A stretch of DNA of 64,000 nt from [Phialemoniopsis] sp. UDSM-2020 (lineage: Eukaryota; Ascomycota; Sordariomycetes; Thyridiales; Thyridiaceae): contig JAEILZ010000004.1 in assembly GCA_018873225.1 (NCBI GenBank), positions 1-64,000 of the forward strand, in the 5' to 3' direction. Every line of letters begins with the position of its first letter. Position 1 is the stretch's first letter. The notes beneath the pieces were generated by a model. That model had not been told where the DNA came from, did no database searches, and saw nothing but the letters and a program-made list of their open reading frames with translations. Shown here piece by piece: positions 1 through 10,568 of the stretch. The translations under genes and the position numbers were made by a program.

Positions 1-112
1 CCTAACCCTAACCCTAACCCTAACCCTAACCCTAACCCTAACCCTAACCCTAACCCTAACCCTAACCCTAACCCTAACCCTAACCCTAACCCTAACCCTA
101 ACCCTAACCCTA
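1..112. repeat. Telomere repeat array (CCCTAA)n
   Basis: An uninterrupted run of the 6-base unit CCCTAA (TTAGGG on the other strand) fills the first 112 bases, about 18-19 copies, and ends at CCCTAGTTTC. This is the usual telomere unit of filamentous ascomycetes. The C-rich strand reads 5' to 3' into the window, so position 1 is the physical chromosome end and coordinates increase toward the centromere. No variant units are seen. Confidence 0.98.
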
Positions 113-390
113 GTTTCTATTTCTGCCTTAAGATAGGTTTATATATATAAGTAATACCTACCCTTAAATACCTACCTAAATAGCTCTTTAGTATTTAAAG
201 TACTTTTATTTAATAATATACCTTTAAGTAAAAGCTATTTTAGCTACAATCAGTTAATTTATATTATTACTTTATACCTATTACTTGCTATTAGCATAAA
301 CCCCCTATATATTCTATCTTGGTACCTTGAGTGTCTGAGATAAAGGATCGTCACACTTAGCTAGGCTAAGGCCGCAAATGCTGTGTTTCT
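113..390. other. AT-rich subtelomeric collar, RIP-like
   Basis: Immediately inside the telomere the sequence is rich in A and T and in TA steps (TATATATATAA, TTTAATAATATA, TTTATATTATTACTTTATACC), unlike the gene-rich DNA that starts about 100 bases later. No reading frame or repeat unit is recognisable. C-to-T decay by repeat-induced point mutation of an old subtelomeric repeat is the usual cause of such tracts in this fungal group; that is inference from composition. Confidence 0.6.
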
Positions 391-852
391 CAGAGCCTGA
401 CAGAGCAACATATTCTAATTTCCCTCACATCATCTGGAGAGATTCCAGGACATTCATTGTCCAGCTTCACTGCTATTGCACTCAGACGTGCAGCTGCTTG
501 GAAGTCTCCCCGCTTGGGTGAGGCTGAACAACCTGACAGAGAAATCGTGTCGCTCTGATTCGTCCACTGAGGAGACTTACCTGCCAAGCGCGGTCATCAC
601 ACCGAAAATTCCCGCGACGGAGCAGGGATCATTTGTGCATTGCATAAGTGGGGGTAGGAAAGTTGCAGGGGTCATTTGTGCATGCGTCATGTCCTTATTA
701 TTTTGGCCCTCGCCCCCCTCGCAGCCAGGCGTTCCTGGTAAACCAAAAGCTCCCATTCCTGAGATAGAGAAGCAAGTCTGCCGAGGAACACCACTAAGAG
801 GCATCATTATCTAACTCTTGAAGCGAGCCGATCTGGTTCCTGCCTTTGCGCG
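391..852. other. Gene-free subtelomeric stretch
   Basis: Composition returns to normal here. Small open frames occur on both strands but none shows a domain, a plausible splice continuation or coding bias. The 3' part must contain the promoter and leader of the Clr5-domain gene. Confidence 0.5.
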
Positions 853-2287
853 ATGGAGCCGGCAGTGGGTGACAGTCACTCCACATTGCATTCGAAGAAA
901 GAGTGGGATATGCACCGTGAAGAAATCATCAGGATGTACACGGTTGAGAAGATGAGTGTCAAGAGAGTACAGGCTCACATGAAACAACACCACGGATTTA
1001 TAGCGGAGTTAGCATTCCCTGACATGACGTACTTGTGATAAATCTACTAATCATATCCTCAGACCGAACGGCTTCAGACGACACTTGATCAAATGGAAAG
1101 TCGTCAAGAACATGGGGCCCGAAGAGGCATCTGCGATATTAGCCCAGGATTGTCCCGAACCGGATGAATTAGAAAGGGTTCGGAGGTACTTGAAGAGATT
1201 ACCACGCGACAGCCAGAGGCGTATTCTACAAAACACCCGTCTGAGACAGTGGACCAGAGAACCAGGGTCGAAGACTATGCTACCCCACAGGATCAGCGCA
1301 CCGAACGACATTGATCTACCCGAGCGGTGCATGACCTTGCTGCACAAGTATGTGGAAGGCTCGGCGGATGCCGGATTGTGGCCTCGTGGCGCAGATGGCG
1401 GTTTCGATATCAAGGATGTCGTCCCGAAATGGTGCAGTCCAGCCGCGTCTGCTTCGTGGATTCAGCTGGACGGACGAGATGATGAGTCAACAAGATTGCT
1501 GGCGCAATTCCTGCATCAGAGCCCTTGGCAATTAGGACGTCAGGATCCTTTGGTGTTCCTGTTTACCTACACATCGGTACAATCCTTCGCAGAGAGACGC
1601 CCGGATATTGCCAAATTTTTGCTCTTTTGTCTTCGCAACGTGGCTCGAAATCTCCGCCTAGGCAACAGTGTGCACCCACTCGCCGAATTGCTCGATGTCT
1701 TATATTCCATGGGACCCGAGATGATTGCCTCTCAGGCGAGCCAGATCTTGTTGGCTTACATCAGTCTCATCCGCAATACCCTTGGCGGCACTTACCCCAT
1801 TGTGCAAGACATGATGTCGGATGTCATCTGGCGACTCTTGCAGTACAAGTTGACGACCTACGAAGCTGTTGTGGACCTCTGCAAGGCTACGCTCGTGGAA
1901 GCCGAAAGTCAAGACAACCATAGATGCAAATACTTCTTGCAACTGAAGATGCAAGAGGTGAACGCGTACATCAAGCTCGGCAGGTTCGCAGATGCTCGGC
2001 GCGTTGCTCTTGAGGTACATCGTTCCGATTTCAGGGATGATCGTAGCCTGCCTTCATTCTACATGTACATGCGACGAATCAATGAGGGCGAGGATCGATG
2101 GATGGAAGCCAAACAGGCGTCTTTACAAGCTATAACGTCGAGCATAGATATCTATGGCAAACACTCGGACTGGACTCTGAACACACTCAGGGACTATCGG
2201 AAACACCTTGAGGTCTCTGGCGACAGAGAGGGAGCTCAGAGGGTAGATCAAGACGTTGATCTGGTCATCAGGGAACTGTGCCACTAG
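853..2287 (+). CDS. Clr5-domain protein
   Basis: Two exons, 853-1007 and 1063-2287, encode 459 residues. The intron has donor GTTAGC, branch ACTAATC and acceptor CTCAG, and its removal restores one frame. Residues about 17-70 form a Clr5 domain, a short fungal motif: W-x2-HREEI, then KRVQAHM, HHGF, and RRHLIKWKVVKN after the junction. The remaining 390 residues look helical, like the repeat-type C-terminal regions common in Clr5 proteins. Clr5 domains are thought to act in nucleic-acid or chromatin contexts, but no function is shown here. It is the gene nearest the telomere, which fits the lineage-specific expansion of this family at chromosome ends. The family call is firm; the role is unknown. 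Confidence 0.8.
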
Positions 2288-2987
2288 ATAGACGCACACC
2301 GCCCTTCTGGTATCTAGAGAGCTATGAGTCCCCCCTAGGGCCGCAGATCTCCCTGTCCGTAAGATGCCTTGAATAGTAGGGGGTAAAAGGAAGCATTCAA
2401 TATTGATCAGTCTTCCTCCCAGCTATCTTCCTACCGGAATCACAACAGTGCCGCTTTTCTCTTCCACTGCTCATCCCCGACGAGCTGAAAGGCGCATTCC
2501 ACTAGATTGATACCATCTACAGGGCTATGCGAGCTGACCCCGTGGCAAATGATGATCAGGAAACCGTGCATGTGGCAGAAAATAAACGGCCGGTTGGGTA
2601 ATTTTACGGGAGCCGCAAGCCCCGCCATTCAAGAGAGGCGCCCCGGAGATTCTAAAGTTTGGTGCCAGAGAAGGTTCGATTTGGTTTTATCAACCCAGGT
2701 GTGTGCTTCAATATTGTTCGTAAGTCGGGTGGTGTTCCTTACCCGATCCCAACCAGAATGTGAACCGCGAAGCCCGACACCCGACGCTGGCTTGGCGTCG
2801 GCGATATGCCACATGTCGCAATCCAAATGCGGGGAATCTAGTCCGCATTGGCTGATCTTCACTGGCAAGGCACAATTCAAGGTGTCCATGATCGCATGCC
2901 AACATGATTTCCCCCTCTCATCACTCGCCCAAGAGCGCGCCGCAATCTGTGTAGTTACTCTGCACAAAGGTCGCTCGTCAGCCCATC
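2288..2987. other. Intergenic, no gene seen
   Basis: The region carries overlapping open frames on both strands (up to about 199 codons plus, 112 minus), but none has a recognisable domain and the longest plus frame runs into the real dioxygenase start in another frame. It probably holds the Clr5 gene 3' end and the dioxygenase promoter. Confidence 0.5.
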
Positions 2988-4213
2988 ATGACAAGCTCGC
3001 GACTTGGGAATGCCGGCTCGTCCGTTCCTTCCAAGACGGCGCTGCCTCCAGTCTTGCTCGGGCACCGCGAACCCCTCAAATATGCAGGCAGTTTGGATCG
3101 CTTTGAGCACGTCGATCTGACACCCATCATCGGGCGCAAATATATCAATGTCGACCTAGCAAGCATGCTTCGAGCGTCGGATTCGGATGCCATGATTCGA
3201 GACCTGGCTATCATAAGCAAGTGATATCCCACAGGACACTAGGCTTCATAGGTATTGCTCCCACTGATATTCAGCAGTCTCTCAAAGAGGTGTGGTCTTC
3301 TTTCGCAGACAGGGCAACATCACCAACGAGCTACAGAAAGAGCTCGTCCAGCGTCTCGGCGAGCTGTCTGGCAAACCATCTACGTCCAAGCTGCACATTC
3401 ATCCTGTCAACAATGCCAGCATCAGCAACGTTCCCGACAATGAGATCAGTCTTGTTTCTTCGTCGCAGGCCAAGAAGCTCTATTCCGCACGTCTTGTAGA
3501 GAAGAAGCAGTCGCAGCGCAATCAGTGGCACTCGGATATCGCCTTCGAGCCCGTCCCTAGCGACTACACTCTCCTTCGTATGCTGCAGCTCCCTGAGACG
3601 GGTGGAGGTGAGTACAAGATTCAGTGGCACTGAAAAGAATACATCAGCTTTGCTAACAGGTGCAGATACTCTTTGGGCATCAGGATATGAGCTCTATGAC
3701 AGGATATCGCATCCTCTCCGAACCTTTCTCGAGTCATTGACAGCGACATATGCCCAGCCTGGTTTCACCGAGAACGCAAAGGACAATGGTCTGCAACTCT
3801 ACAGCGACGAGCGAGGTGCTCCGGAGAATAAGGGCGAGCTGCTCGAGGCCGTGCACCCCGTCGTCCGTACCAACCCAGTCACGGGTTGGAAGAGTATCTA
3901 CGCCGTCGGCCAACATGTCGATCGTATTAATGGCTTGAGTGAGGACGAGTCAAGCCGCTTTCTGGCTTGGTTCCTGCAGCTTATCATGGAAAATCATGAC
4001 TTGCAAGTCCGTAAGCGATGGGAGAACGTCAATGACATCGCGATCTGGGATAATCGTTCTGTCTACCATGCCGCTACACCCGACAACCTGTATGGAGACT
4101 ACGGGGCAAGAGAGGGGACACGGGCTGTAAGCCTGGGGGAACGGCCGTATTTTGATCCTGAGAGCAAGAGTCGCAGCGAGGATCTTGCGGCAATAGAGCC
4201 GACTACGAGGTAG
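2988..4213 (+). CDS. TauD/TfdA-type alpha-ketoglutarate-dependent dioxygenase
   Basis: Three exons, 2988-3216, 3275-3607 and 3660-4213, give 371 residues, normal for the fungal TauD family. The product should be an Fe(II)/2-oxoglutarate oxygenase; fungal relatives act on sulfonates or related small acids, but the substrate cannot be read here. The iron ligands are visible: H162-x-D164 in QWHSDIAF and the distal His at about 324 in NRSVYHAAT. The SQRGVVFFR block near residue 80 is typical. Intron 2 is a normal GTGAGT...AACAG intron. Intron 1 keeps the frame only with a GC donor (GCAAGT at 3217) and TTCAG acceptor; the nearby GTGATA would shift the frame. The neighbouring rhamnosidase is convergent and shows no obvious shared pathway. 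Confidence 0.88.
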
Positions 4214-4379
4214 AAGGATCTGGGCAGGTCTTGAGATCAGGTCATTTTAGATGCAGTTGGACACACGGATATTGCACTAAATGGGGGGTTGATTGCAGGT
4301 CTTCACTGTTGCGCCGATGATTGTCGTTGATTAGATGATATTATCACAGGGGCCAGACTGAGGCGTGTGAGCTGCGAGT

Positions 4380-7109
4380 CTACCCAGATCCAGCAATTGT
4401 GTCGGGAGGCATGCTCTGGTTCGCAGCAATTCGGGGTTTAGGTGGCCACTCCTCGGCCTGGAACTTGCAAGCAAACTTATGAACTCCAGATTGGACCGTC
4501 TGTACCGTTTCTTCCTCTCCATCGAACTCGCGTCTCAAGTCTGCGGGCAGAGTGACAACGGCCGAAGAATTAGGCGGCACAGTCAGCGTCATGGAGAAGT
4601 CTCCATCGCTACCAAGTGACCATTCGCAGGCCACTTGTCCGTACGGTCCATCGAAGGCCACCTTCGCCGACGTCAAGTTGCCACCGGGCACCGGGCGCAC
4701 CCGGATCACCCGCCAACCGGGCTCGAGCGGAGAGATTCCACCAACTGACCCGTGTAGCCAGTCCGCAACGGCTCCGAGAGCGTAGTGGTTGAAGCTGGTC
4801 ATCTGCCCTGGGTTGATGCGGCCGTCGGGCAGCATGCTGTCCCAGCGTTCCCAGATTGTGGTTGCGCCGTGCTCCACAACGGCATAAAGCCAACTGGGAC
4901 ACGTCGTCTCAAGAAGCATACGATACGCCAGCTGGGGTCTGCCAATGGTAGTGAGAGCATGGGTAATTACCGGCGTCCCTGCGAATCCCGTGCTGATATG
5001 GAAGCGTGCCGTGCGAACCAGCTTCTCAAGAGCCGTTGCTGCTGTGCGACGCTGCTCGGAATCATTGGGATAGAGCCCAAACTGTACGGCGAGACCAATG
5101 CCAGTCTGCGAAGTAGACATGAGATTTCCTTCGGCGGTGATGTAGCGGCGTTGGAAGAGCGCTTTCAACTTCTCGGCGTCTTGGGCATACTTTGTCCCTA
5201 GGTCCTCCTTCCCCAGGGCAGAACAGAGGCGCGAGAAGACCGCAGTGGTGTGGACGAGGTACGCATTCGCGACCAGAATGTTATCTGTCCGGCCATTGCC
5301 GGGATCTTCTGGCGGGGCGCTCGGGTCGAGCCAGTCGGCCAGTTGCCATTTGTCAGGATTCCAGAGGCCATCAGCAGCCCGGTCAACCCCCACATCCAGC
5401 CAGGTCTGCATGCTCTCGAATTGACGTTCCAATAACCCTTTATCAGCGCTATACTGGAACAACACGTCAGGAGTAAGGACCGTCACGTCATCCCATACAG
5501 CCTGGGCAATGTGTGGCCAGTTCCGGGAAATAGCGTTCGGGACAACAAGAGGCGGGATGCCGCCCTTTCCGTCTTCAAGCTGCTCGGCAGACACATTCTG
5601 AAGCCAATTGCCCAGGATTCCCATCGTGTCGTAGAGGAAGTTGGCCGTAGGGGTAAAGACCTGCAGGTCTCCAGTCCAGCCTAGGCGCTCGTCCCGTTGA
5701 GGACAGTCAGTGGGAACGGAGAAGAAGTTGCCTCGCATCGACCAGACTACATTCTTGTGCAGCTGGTTGACATAAGGATTCGAACACTCAAAGTACCCGC
5801 GTCGCTTCATATCGGTGTGCATGACGACCGCCGATATGTCGTCTGTTGAGGGATTCCCGTTCGGCCAGCCATCGACTTGTACGTAGCGAAAGCCGTGGAA
5901 GGTGAATTTGGGGGACCAGTTCTCTAGGATACTTCCAGAGCCCAGAATAGTATCCGTGCACTTGGCATCTCTCAGAGGTCTCGTACCGAGTTCACCGTTC
6001 TCCATCACTTCTGCGTGTCGGAAGGTGATCGTCTGGCCTTGTGCCAGCTTGATTGCTCTAATCCGAAGCTTGCCGACAAGGTTCTGCCCAAAGTCGAGGA
6101 TTGTCTTGCCACTCCGACTCTTGAAAACCTGTACGCAAGGCTTGGTCTCCGTTATCCGAACCGGCGGGGCGTCTGGGGCGACGAGTGTTGCTGATGGTCG
6201 AGGAAGGATCTTGGTAGAGAAAGATTGCGTCTCCTTCCAGGGTCGGTGCGGAAGGTTCCAGCCCTCGACTTCCTCTCGCATATCGTAGGTTTCTCCGTCA
6301 TAAACCTCGCTTTGAGTAAGGGGACTAGCCGTACATTGCCAGGTGTTATCGGTCATGAGCGTCCATTCACCGCGATCTCCGCGAATCTCAAGCTGAGCGA
6401 AGAGGCCAAGCTCGTCTCCGTACCGAAAGCGTTCGCCTCCCTTGAACCCGAGACGGCCAGCGTACCATCCCTCGGCAATCTCGACGCAGATTACGTTCTT
6501 CTGTCCAGGTGTGAGGAGGGAAGTCACGTCGTGGACACGATACACTAGTCTGTGTTTGTAGCTGGTCCAGCCTGGTGCCATGCATTCGTCGCTCGTAGCC
6601 TTGCCATTGACCCAGGCCTCGAAGACACCCAAGGCAGTAATGTACAAGCGTGCTGTCGTTGGTGAGAAGTCCTGAGGCAGTGTGAACTCTTTCCGGAATC
6701 GGATGGGCCGGAGCGGTCCATGTGGCCCGATTCGCTCAGCAGGAGAGATGAACTGGGCTTGGAAGTCTGTTTTGTCGAGCAGAGCTGCTTCGACACTGGA
6801 AGGCGCCGACCACGAACTCGACTCTCCCGTCTTCCCGTACACACGTACACGGACGGTCGCAGCCTCACGAGAATCTAGAGGTCGAGCCGGCCAAGGAACA
6901 AGCACAGACTCGCGGCTTTCGACCTTGAAGAGTTGTGCTGTGCCGTCTGTTGCAAAAGTGATCTCGATCTCGTATGCACTTTGACACCATGCATCGGCTG
7001 TGGCTGGAGTTCTCTTGAATTTCCAAGACAGCCTGGGCTTGGCATTGTCAATGCCAAAACCATTATGATGGTGCTCGAAGGTCGGACTAGTGATTGCTGG
7101 ACACGACAT
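4380..7109 (-). CDS. GH78 alpha-L-rhamnosidase, predicted intracellular
   Basis: A single exon encodes 909 residues from the Met at 7109; an in-frame Met at 7226 would add 39 residues that do not resemble family N-termini. The start at 7109 (MSCPAITSPTFEHH) leads directly into the first beta-sandwich domain. The layout is that of bacterial-type GH78: N-terminal beta domains, an (alpha/alpha)6 barrel with the hallmark DCPQRDERLGWTGD at about residue 468, and a C-terminal beta domain. The enzyme releases terminal L-rhamnose from glycosides such as flavonoid rutinosides or plant cell-wall fragments. No signal peptide is seen, so it probably acts on imported substrates. It is divergent from the sugar transporter at 7696, sharing a 586-base promoter. 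Confidence 0.93.
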   Translation of the reverse strand: MSCPAITSPTFEHHHNGFGIDNAKPRLSWKFKRTPATADAWCQSAYEIEITFATDGTAQLFKVESRESVLVPWPARPLDSREAATVRVRVYGKTGESSSWSAPSSVEAALLDKTDFQAQFISPAERIGPHGPLRPIRFRKEFTLPQDFSPTTARLYITALGVFEAWVNGKATSDECMAPGWTSYKHRLVYRVHDVTSLLTPGQKNVICVEIAEGWYAGRLGFKGGERFRYGDELGLFAQLEIRGDRGEWTLMTDNTWQCTASPLTQSEVYDGETYDMREEVEGWNLPHRPWKETQSFSTKILPRPSATLVAPDAPPVRITETKPCVQVFKSRSGKTILDFGQNLVGKLRIRAIKLAQGQTITFRHAEVMENGELGTRPLRDAKCTDTILGSGSILENWSPKFTFHGFRYVQVDGWPNGNPSTDDISAVVMHTDMKRRGYFECSNPYVNQLHKNVVWSMRGNFFSVPTDCPQRDERLGWTGDLQVFTPTANFLYDTMGILGNWLQNVSAEQLEDGKGGIPPLVVPNAISRNWPHIAQAVWDDVTVLTPDVLFQYSADKGLLERQFESMQTWLDVGVDRAADGLWNPDKWQLADWLDPSAPPEDPGNGRTDNILVANAYLVHTTAVFSRLCSALGKEDLGTKYAQDAEKLKALFQRRYITAEGNLMSTSQTGIGLAVQFGLYPNDSEQRRTAATALEKLVRTARFHISTGFAGTPVITHALTTIGRPQLAYRMLLETTCPSWLYAVVEHGATTIWERWDSMLPDGRINPGQMTSFNHYALGAVADWLHGSVGGISPLEPGWRVIRVRPVPGGNLTSAKVAFDGPYGQVACEWSLGSDGDFSMTLTVPPNSSAVVTLPADLRREFDGEEETVQTVQSGVHKFACKFQAEEWPPKPRIAANQSMPPDTIAGSG

Positions 7110-7695
7110 GATGGTTCTGGGTGTGAAAAAGGAATGTGTCGGAAGTTGCTGGTCATGCCGAAACACCAGGCTCCAGTCTAGATGCAGAAACTTAATAGAT
7201 GAGTGGCTATTCGGCCATCGGATCATGTGAAGGCGACAAGCCCCATCGGTCGGGGTATTGTTGTCTGATCAAGTCGATGAACAACGTGTTCGTCCATGTA
7301 GAAAAGAACCGCCTCACCCACAAGTGCCGCGCTTGCAGGCTTGGCCTCGTGGAAACCTTGGGATTTGCCGAAAATTATGGGGTCTCATTCCAGGCTACGG
7401 GGAGAAGTCCGATCTTATCACCAGCATTTTGCGCGAGCGCCTGACTTGCCACAGCCTTTTTGATCTTCCCAGCGCGGGGCTGCAAAACACATCGTCTCTT
7501 GGCTTGGGGGCTAGTCGATGCAATGGTCAGTTTTGTCGGTGCTCTTTCAACCGAAAACTGGGGTCGTGAAAAGATCATAAGGCCATGCGCGAGGCATTCC
7601 CCAGACTCAGAGCCTCTTCCCCATCACCCTTACAAATCGACTTTGTTTCCCCGGAGTAAGGTACTTGACAAATCGAGTACGACCACTGTACCAAA
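7110..7695. promoter_or_regulatory. Shared promoter of rhamnosidase and sugar transporter; CreA-like hexamers
   Basis: This 586-base spacer separates two divergent start codons. Three hexamers fit the fungal carbon-catabolite repressor consensus SYGGRG (CreA/CRE-1) within 140 bases of the transporter start: CTGGGG at 7558-7563, CCCCAG at 7599-7604 and CCCCGG at 7649-7654 (last two on the minus strand). Such short motifs occur often by chance, so glucose repression is a reasonable expectation rather than something shown. No TATA box is convincing. Confidence 0.35.
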
Positions 7696-9454
7696 ATGAA
7701 TCTTTTGATCATTGCCGTAGCCCTGGTTGCGGCTCAAGGCGGTTTCATTTATGGCTTTGATTCCGGTGGGTTGTTTCTATCGGCACATAGCTTCGGACAG
7801 CCCGCTGACTTGTCGACAATCCAGGTATCATTGCAACAACTTTCGGTCATGACAGTTTCAAGCTCAAGATGTATGGGCCCTCGATGGTCAATACGAGCTA
7901 CTCCGGTGCCATCGTTTCGGTCTACAATGCAGGGCAGGCCATCGGGGGCTTGACTGTTGGTTACCTAGCAGACAAGTTCAGCCGAAAGTACACCATTCTT
8001 ATCGCCGCGATTTTAAGTCAGTCTCCGTCTTGCGGTCAAACACCACGACGCAACGCCCCATACTAACCATGTTTGACTCTAGCTATCATCGGAGCTGTCC
8101 TTCAATGCGCTGCAGTCCACGTCGGGATGATGATTGCTGGCCGACTCATTGCTGGTATAGGCTGCGGAGAGCTCCTCTCGGTCGTTCCCATCTACCTCGC
8201 CGAAGCTGCCCCTCCAGCACGACGCGGTTTCCTGGTCGGCCTTCAGGGTATGATGATTGCGATCGGCTTCGGTATGGCAAACTGGGTTGGATATGCTGGC
8301 GCCTTTGCGAAGGGTGATGGGCAGTGGCGTATTCCGCTTGCGATGCAGCTGCCATTGCCCGTGATACTATGTGTGCTTGTCTTCTATGTGCCGTTCTCGC
8401 CGCGTTGGCTTGTCCTCAAGGACCGACACGAGGAAGCCAAGCGTGTCCTCGCAGCCTTACACGGCACAGCCGACAACGAAGATTTCCTCGCTCAGGAGCT
8501 TACCCAGATACAAGATCAAATCAATCTGGAGCGTGTCCAGGGCAACACCAACTGGGGCACGGCACTCAAACAACTCTTTTCCAGACAGTACTTCCGCCGT
8601 ACATTCACAGCCGCCTTCATCGTCGCCATGGGCCAGCTTAGCGGCTCATCCGTCATCCAGAACTTCCAGAACATCTTTTACGCGACCGTCGGCTTCACTG
8701 GTCGCACGGCGCTCCTGATCAGTGGAGCGTATGGTATGATGGGCATAATCGGTCAGGTCATCTATCTGTACGTCGTGGCAGACAAGTGGCCTCGCACACG
8801 TACCCTCTGGACTGGCTCCGTGGTTCTGAGCTGCATGATTGCACTCTGCATGGCTCTCAGTGCCGTGTATGGCAACAAGAACAACGACAATGATGCCGGT
8901 GCGAGAGCCGCGATTGCGGCGATCTTTATTTATTCCATGTGCTACGCCATCTTCTTCAACGCCATGATATGGGTCGTGCCGTCCGAACTGTTCCCCTTCT
9001 TCCTCCGCACCAAGGGTCTCGCTTTCGCCGTGGCAGTCAAGTCTGTCGTTGCCATCGCCCTGTCACAGGTCACGCCTGTGGCTATCGCAAACGTCAGCTG
9101 GAGGTATGGATTCGATGGCATCTACTAATATATCTGAGAAGCCTGCGCTCACAAGACACAGGTATTATTCTTTATTCATCGCTACGAATATGGCAGCTGC
9201 CTTGTTCTACTTCTTCTTTCTTCCGGAGACTGTAAGTTCGCACCTTTCAGATCTTCGTCGTGCACTGCTAATGGAAACAGTCGGGTAAATCCTTGGAGGA
9301 GATTGCAGAACTTTTTGGCGATGCCCTTGCGACCGAACACCTCGGCGAGATGGAGTTGAAGGATGGCTTGGCCGGTAAGACCGAATGCCATGAGGCCCCA
9401 GCCGCTCAAGAAGCCGCCTCGACAGAAGGCCGACAGCCTCGCTCTCAGGTGTAA
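7696..9454 (+). CDS. MFS sugar transporter next to rhamnosidase
   Basis: Five exons, 7696-7765, 7825-8016, 8083-9103, 9162-9231 and 9281-9454, encode 508 residues. All introns are 49-66 bases with GT-AG ends. The sequence shows sugar-porter signatures: GGFIYGFDSGII in helix 1, DKFSRK after helix 2, GRLIAGIGCG, an SPRWLV block and LPET followed by SGKSLEEIAELFG at the C-terminus. It is a proton-coupled plasma-membrane importer of the hexose-transporter superfamily; the sugar is not readable from sequence. Its head-to-head position with an intracellular GH78 enzyme suggests import of L-rhamnose or of a rhamnosyl glycoside, which is inference from context. Confidence 0.9.
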
Positions 9455-9649
9455 TAGCTCTGATGCCATAACGCACGATGTCCGTAACACCTTGTGGTGA
9501 TATATACCAAAGAGGCATTGAGGAGTGCATGTGCGATTCAGTTCCCCTGCAGTAGGAGGAGCACAATGTAACGCTTCAAGCTCTAGTAATAGAAAACATT
9601 CCCTGCTGGTCATTTCATGTGATCGCATCATTCATGCGGTCATTGACGG

Positions 9650-10159
9650 ATGGATTCAGGTTCACACCTGGTCCAGGCGATGGAGAAGGACCTTGACCTG
9701 GCGGCCAAAGCCAACGGCACAGCGCGGTGCCATTCTCGTGTGCTGTTTCTGACCGACCACCCGGAGCCCCAGACAAGTCCCGAAGGCAAGTTCAGCGTCT
9801 ACCACGATGCGGCTGTGGCACTGCTATTCGGGGAGGCGACCCCATCTTAATTGACGGAGACAATTCGCAACGCGTCGGTTGTTGATCTGCGGGAGAAGGT
9901 CGTCGTCACCAGCGACGAGGCAGTTACAGAGCACGAGGCATTCGTTGCCGTAGAGTTCACTGACGGCAGCAAGTTGGAGGTGCACGTGGAACACACCGTT
10001 GGCAGCTTCGAGAATCCTCTGACAGTCGAACGGGTGAAGGTCAAGTTTATTGGACAGGTGGCCAGCGCTATTGGCACCGAGCGTGCCGAGAAAGCGTACG
10101 ATGCGTTCTCGCACATCGGAGAAACGGATGACGTCGCTAGAGTGGTGCGGCTCTTCTGA
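9650..10159 (+). pseudogene. Broken MmgE/PrpD-family gene, C-terminal part only
   Basis: One frame from about 9650 to 10159 matches the C-terminal third of MmgE/PrpD enzymes (2-methylcitrate dehydratase / cis-aconitate decarboxylase family): SPEGKFSVYHDAAVALLFG, then VEHTVGSFENPLT. The frame is cut by one TAA at 9848-9850 and continues at once in the same frame to a TGA at 10157-10159. TAA is one C-to-T change from CAA (Gln), as RIP or simple decay would produce. The N-terminal roughly 300 residues, which carry most of the active site, are absent: the sugar transporter ends at 9454. It is a relic. A short expressed C-terminal peptide is possible but unlikely to be an enzyme. Confidence 0.8.
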
Positions 10160-10568
10160 TGAGGTGATGAGGTGTACAAGGGCAGCAATGGGATGGAATC
10201 AAATCTAGCTTGTGGGATGATATTATTGATACTTCCATATACGAAAGGAAGCAGAGCGTTGTTCCACACACACTTGCGTCCCTGACATATGGCTTGATGC
10301 ATGGCAACCTCGCTTAGGGCCTACAGTCTAACACAACTCCGTCGGACATCATATTCTGCTGTTACGAATGTGGGATGTCCTTGCAGTCCTAGTCGTTTTA
10401 AGATGATGAATAATTATTGGCGTTAAAATTGGCTCTGAAGTAAAGAGACCTTACCTTTCACCAAATCTGCTTCGTCCTTCCCATCATTAGCCCGTGTGAG
10501 ACTTCCTGTGATCATGGCACGTATGCAGCCAGTTGAGGGTTTGGTATCTACAATGTCACTAATGAAAG
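10160..10568. other. Intergenic, no gene seen
   Basis: This 409-base stretch lies between the PrpD relic and the 3' end of the kinase gene. No coding frame, repeat or RNA gene is recognised. It should include the kinase transcript's 3' end. Confidence 0.5.

Noticed and set aside
2507..3106. Plus-strand frame of 199 codons
   Set aside because: It overlaps the true dioxygenase start in a different frame, has no domain and no coding-like composition.
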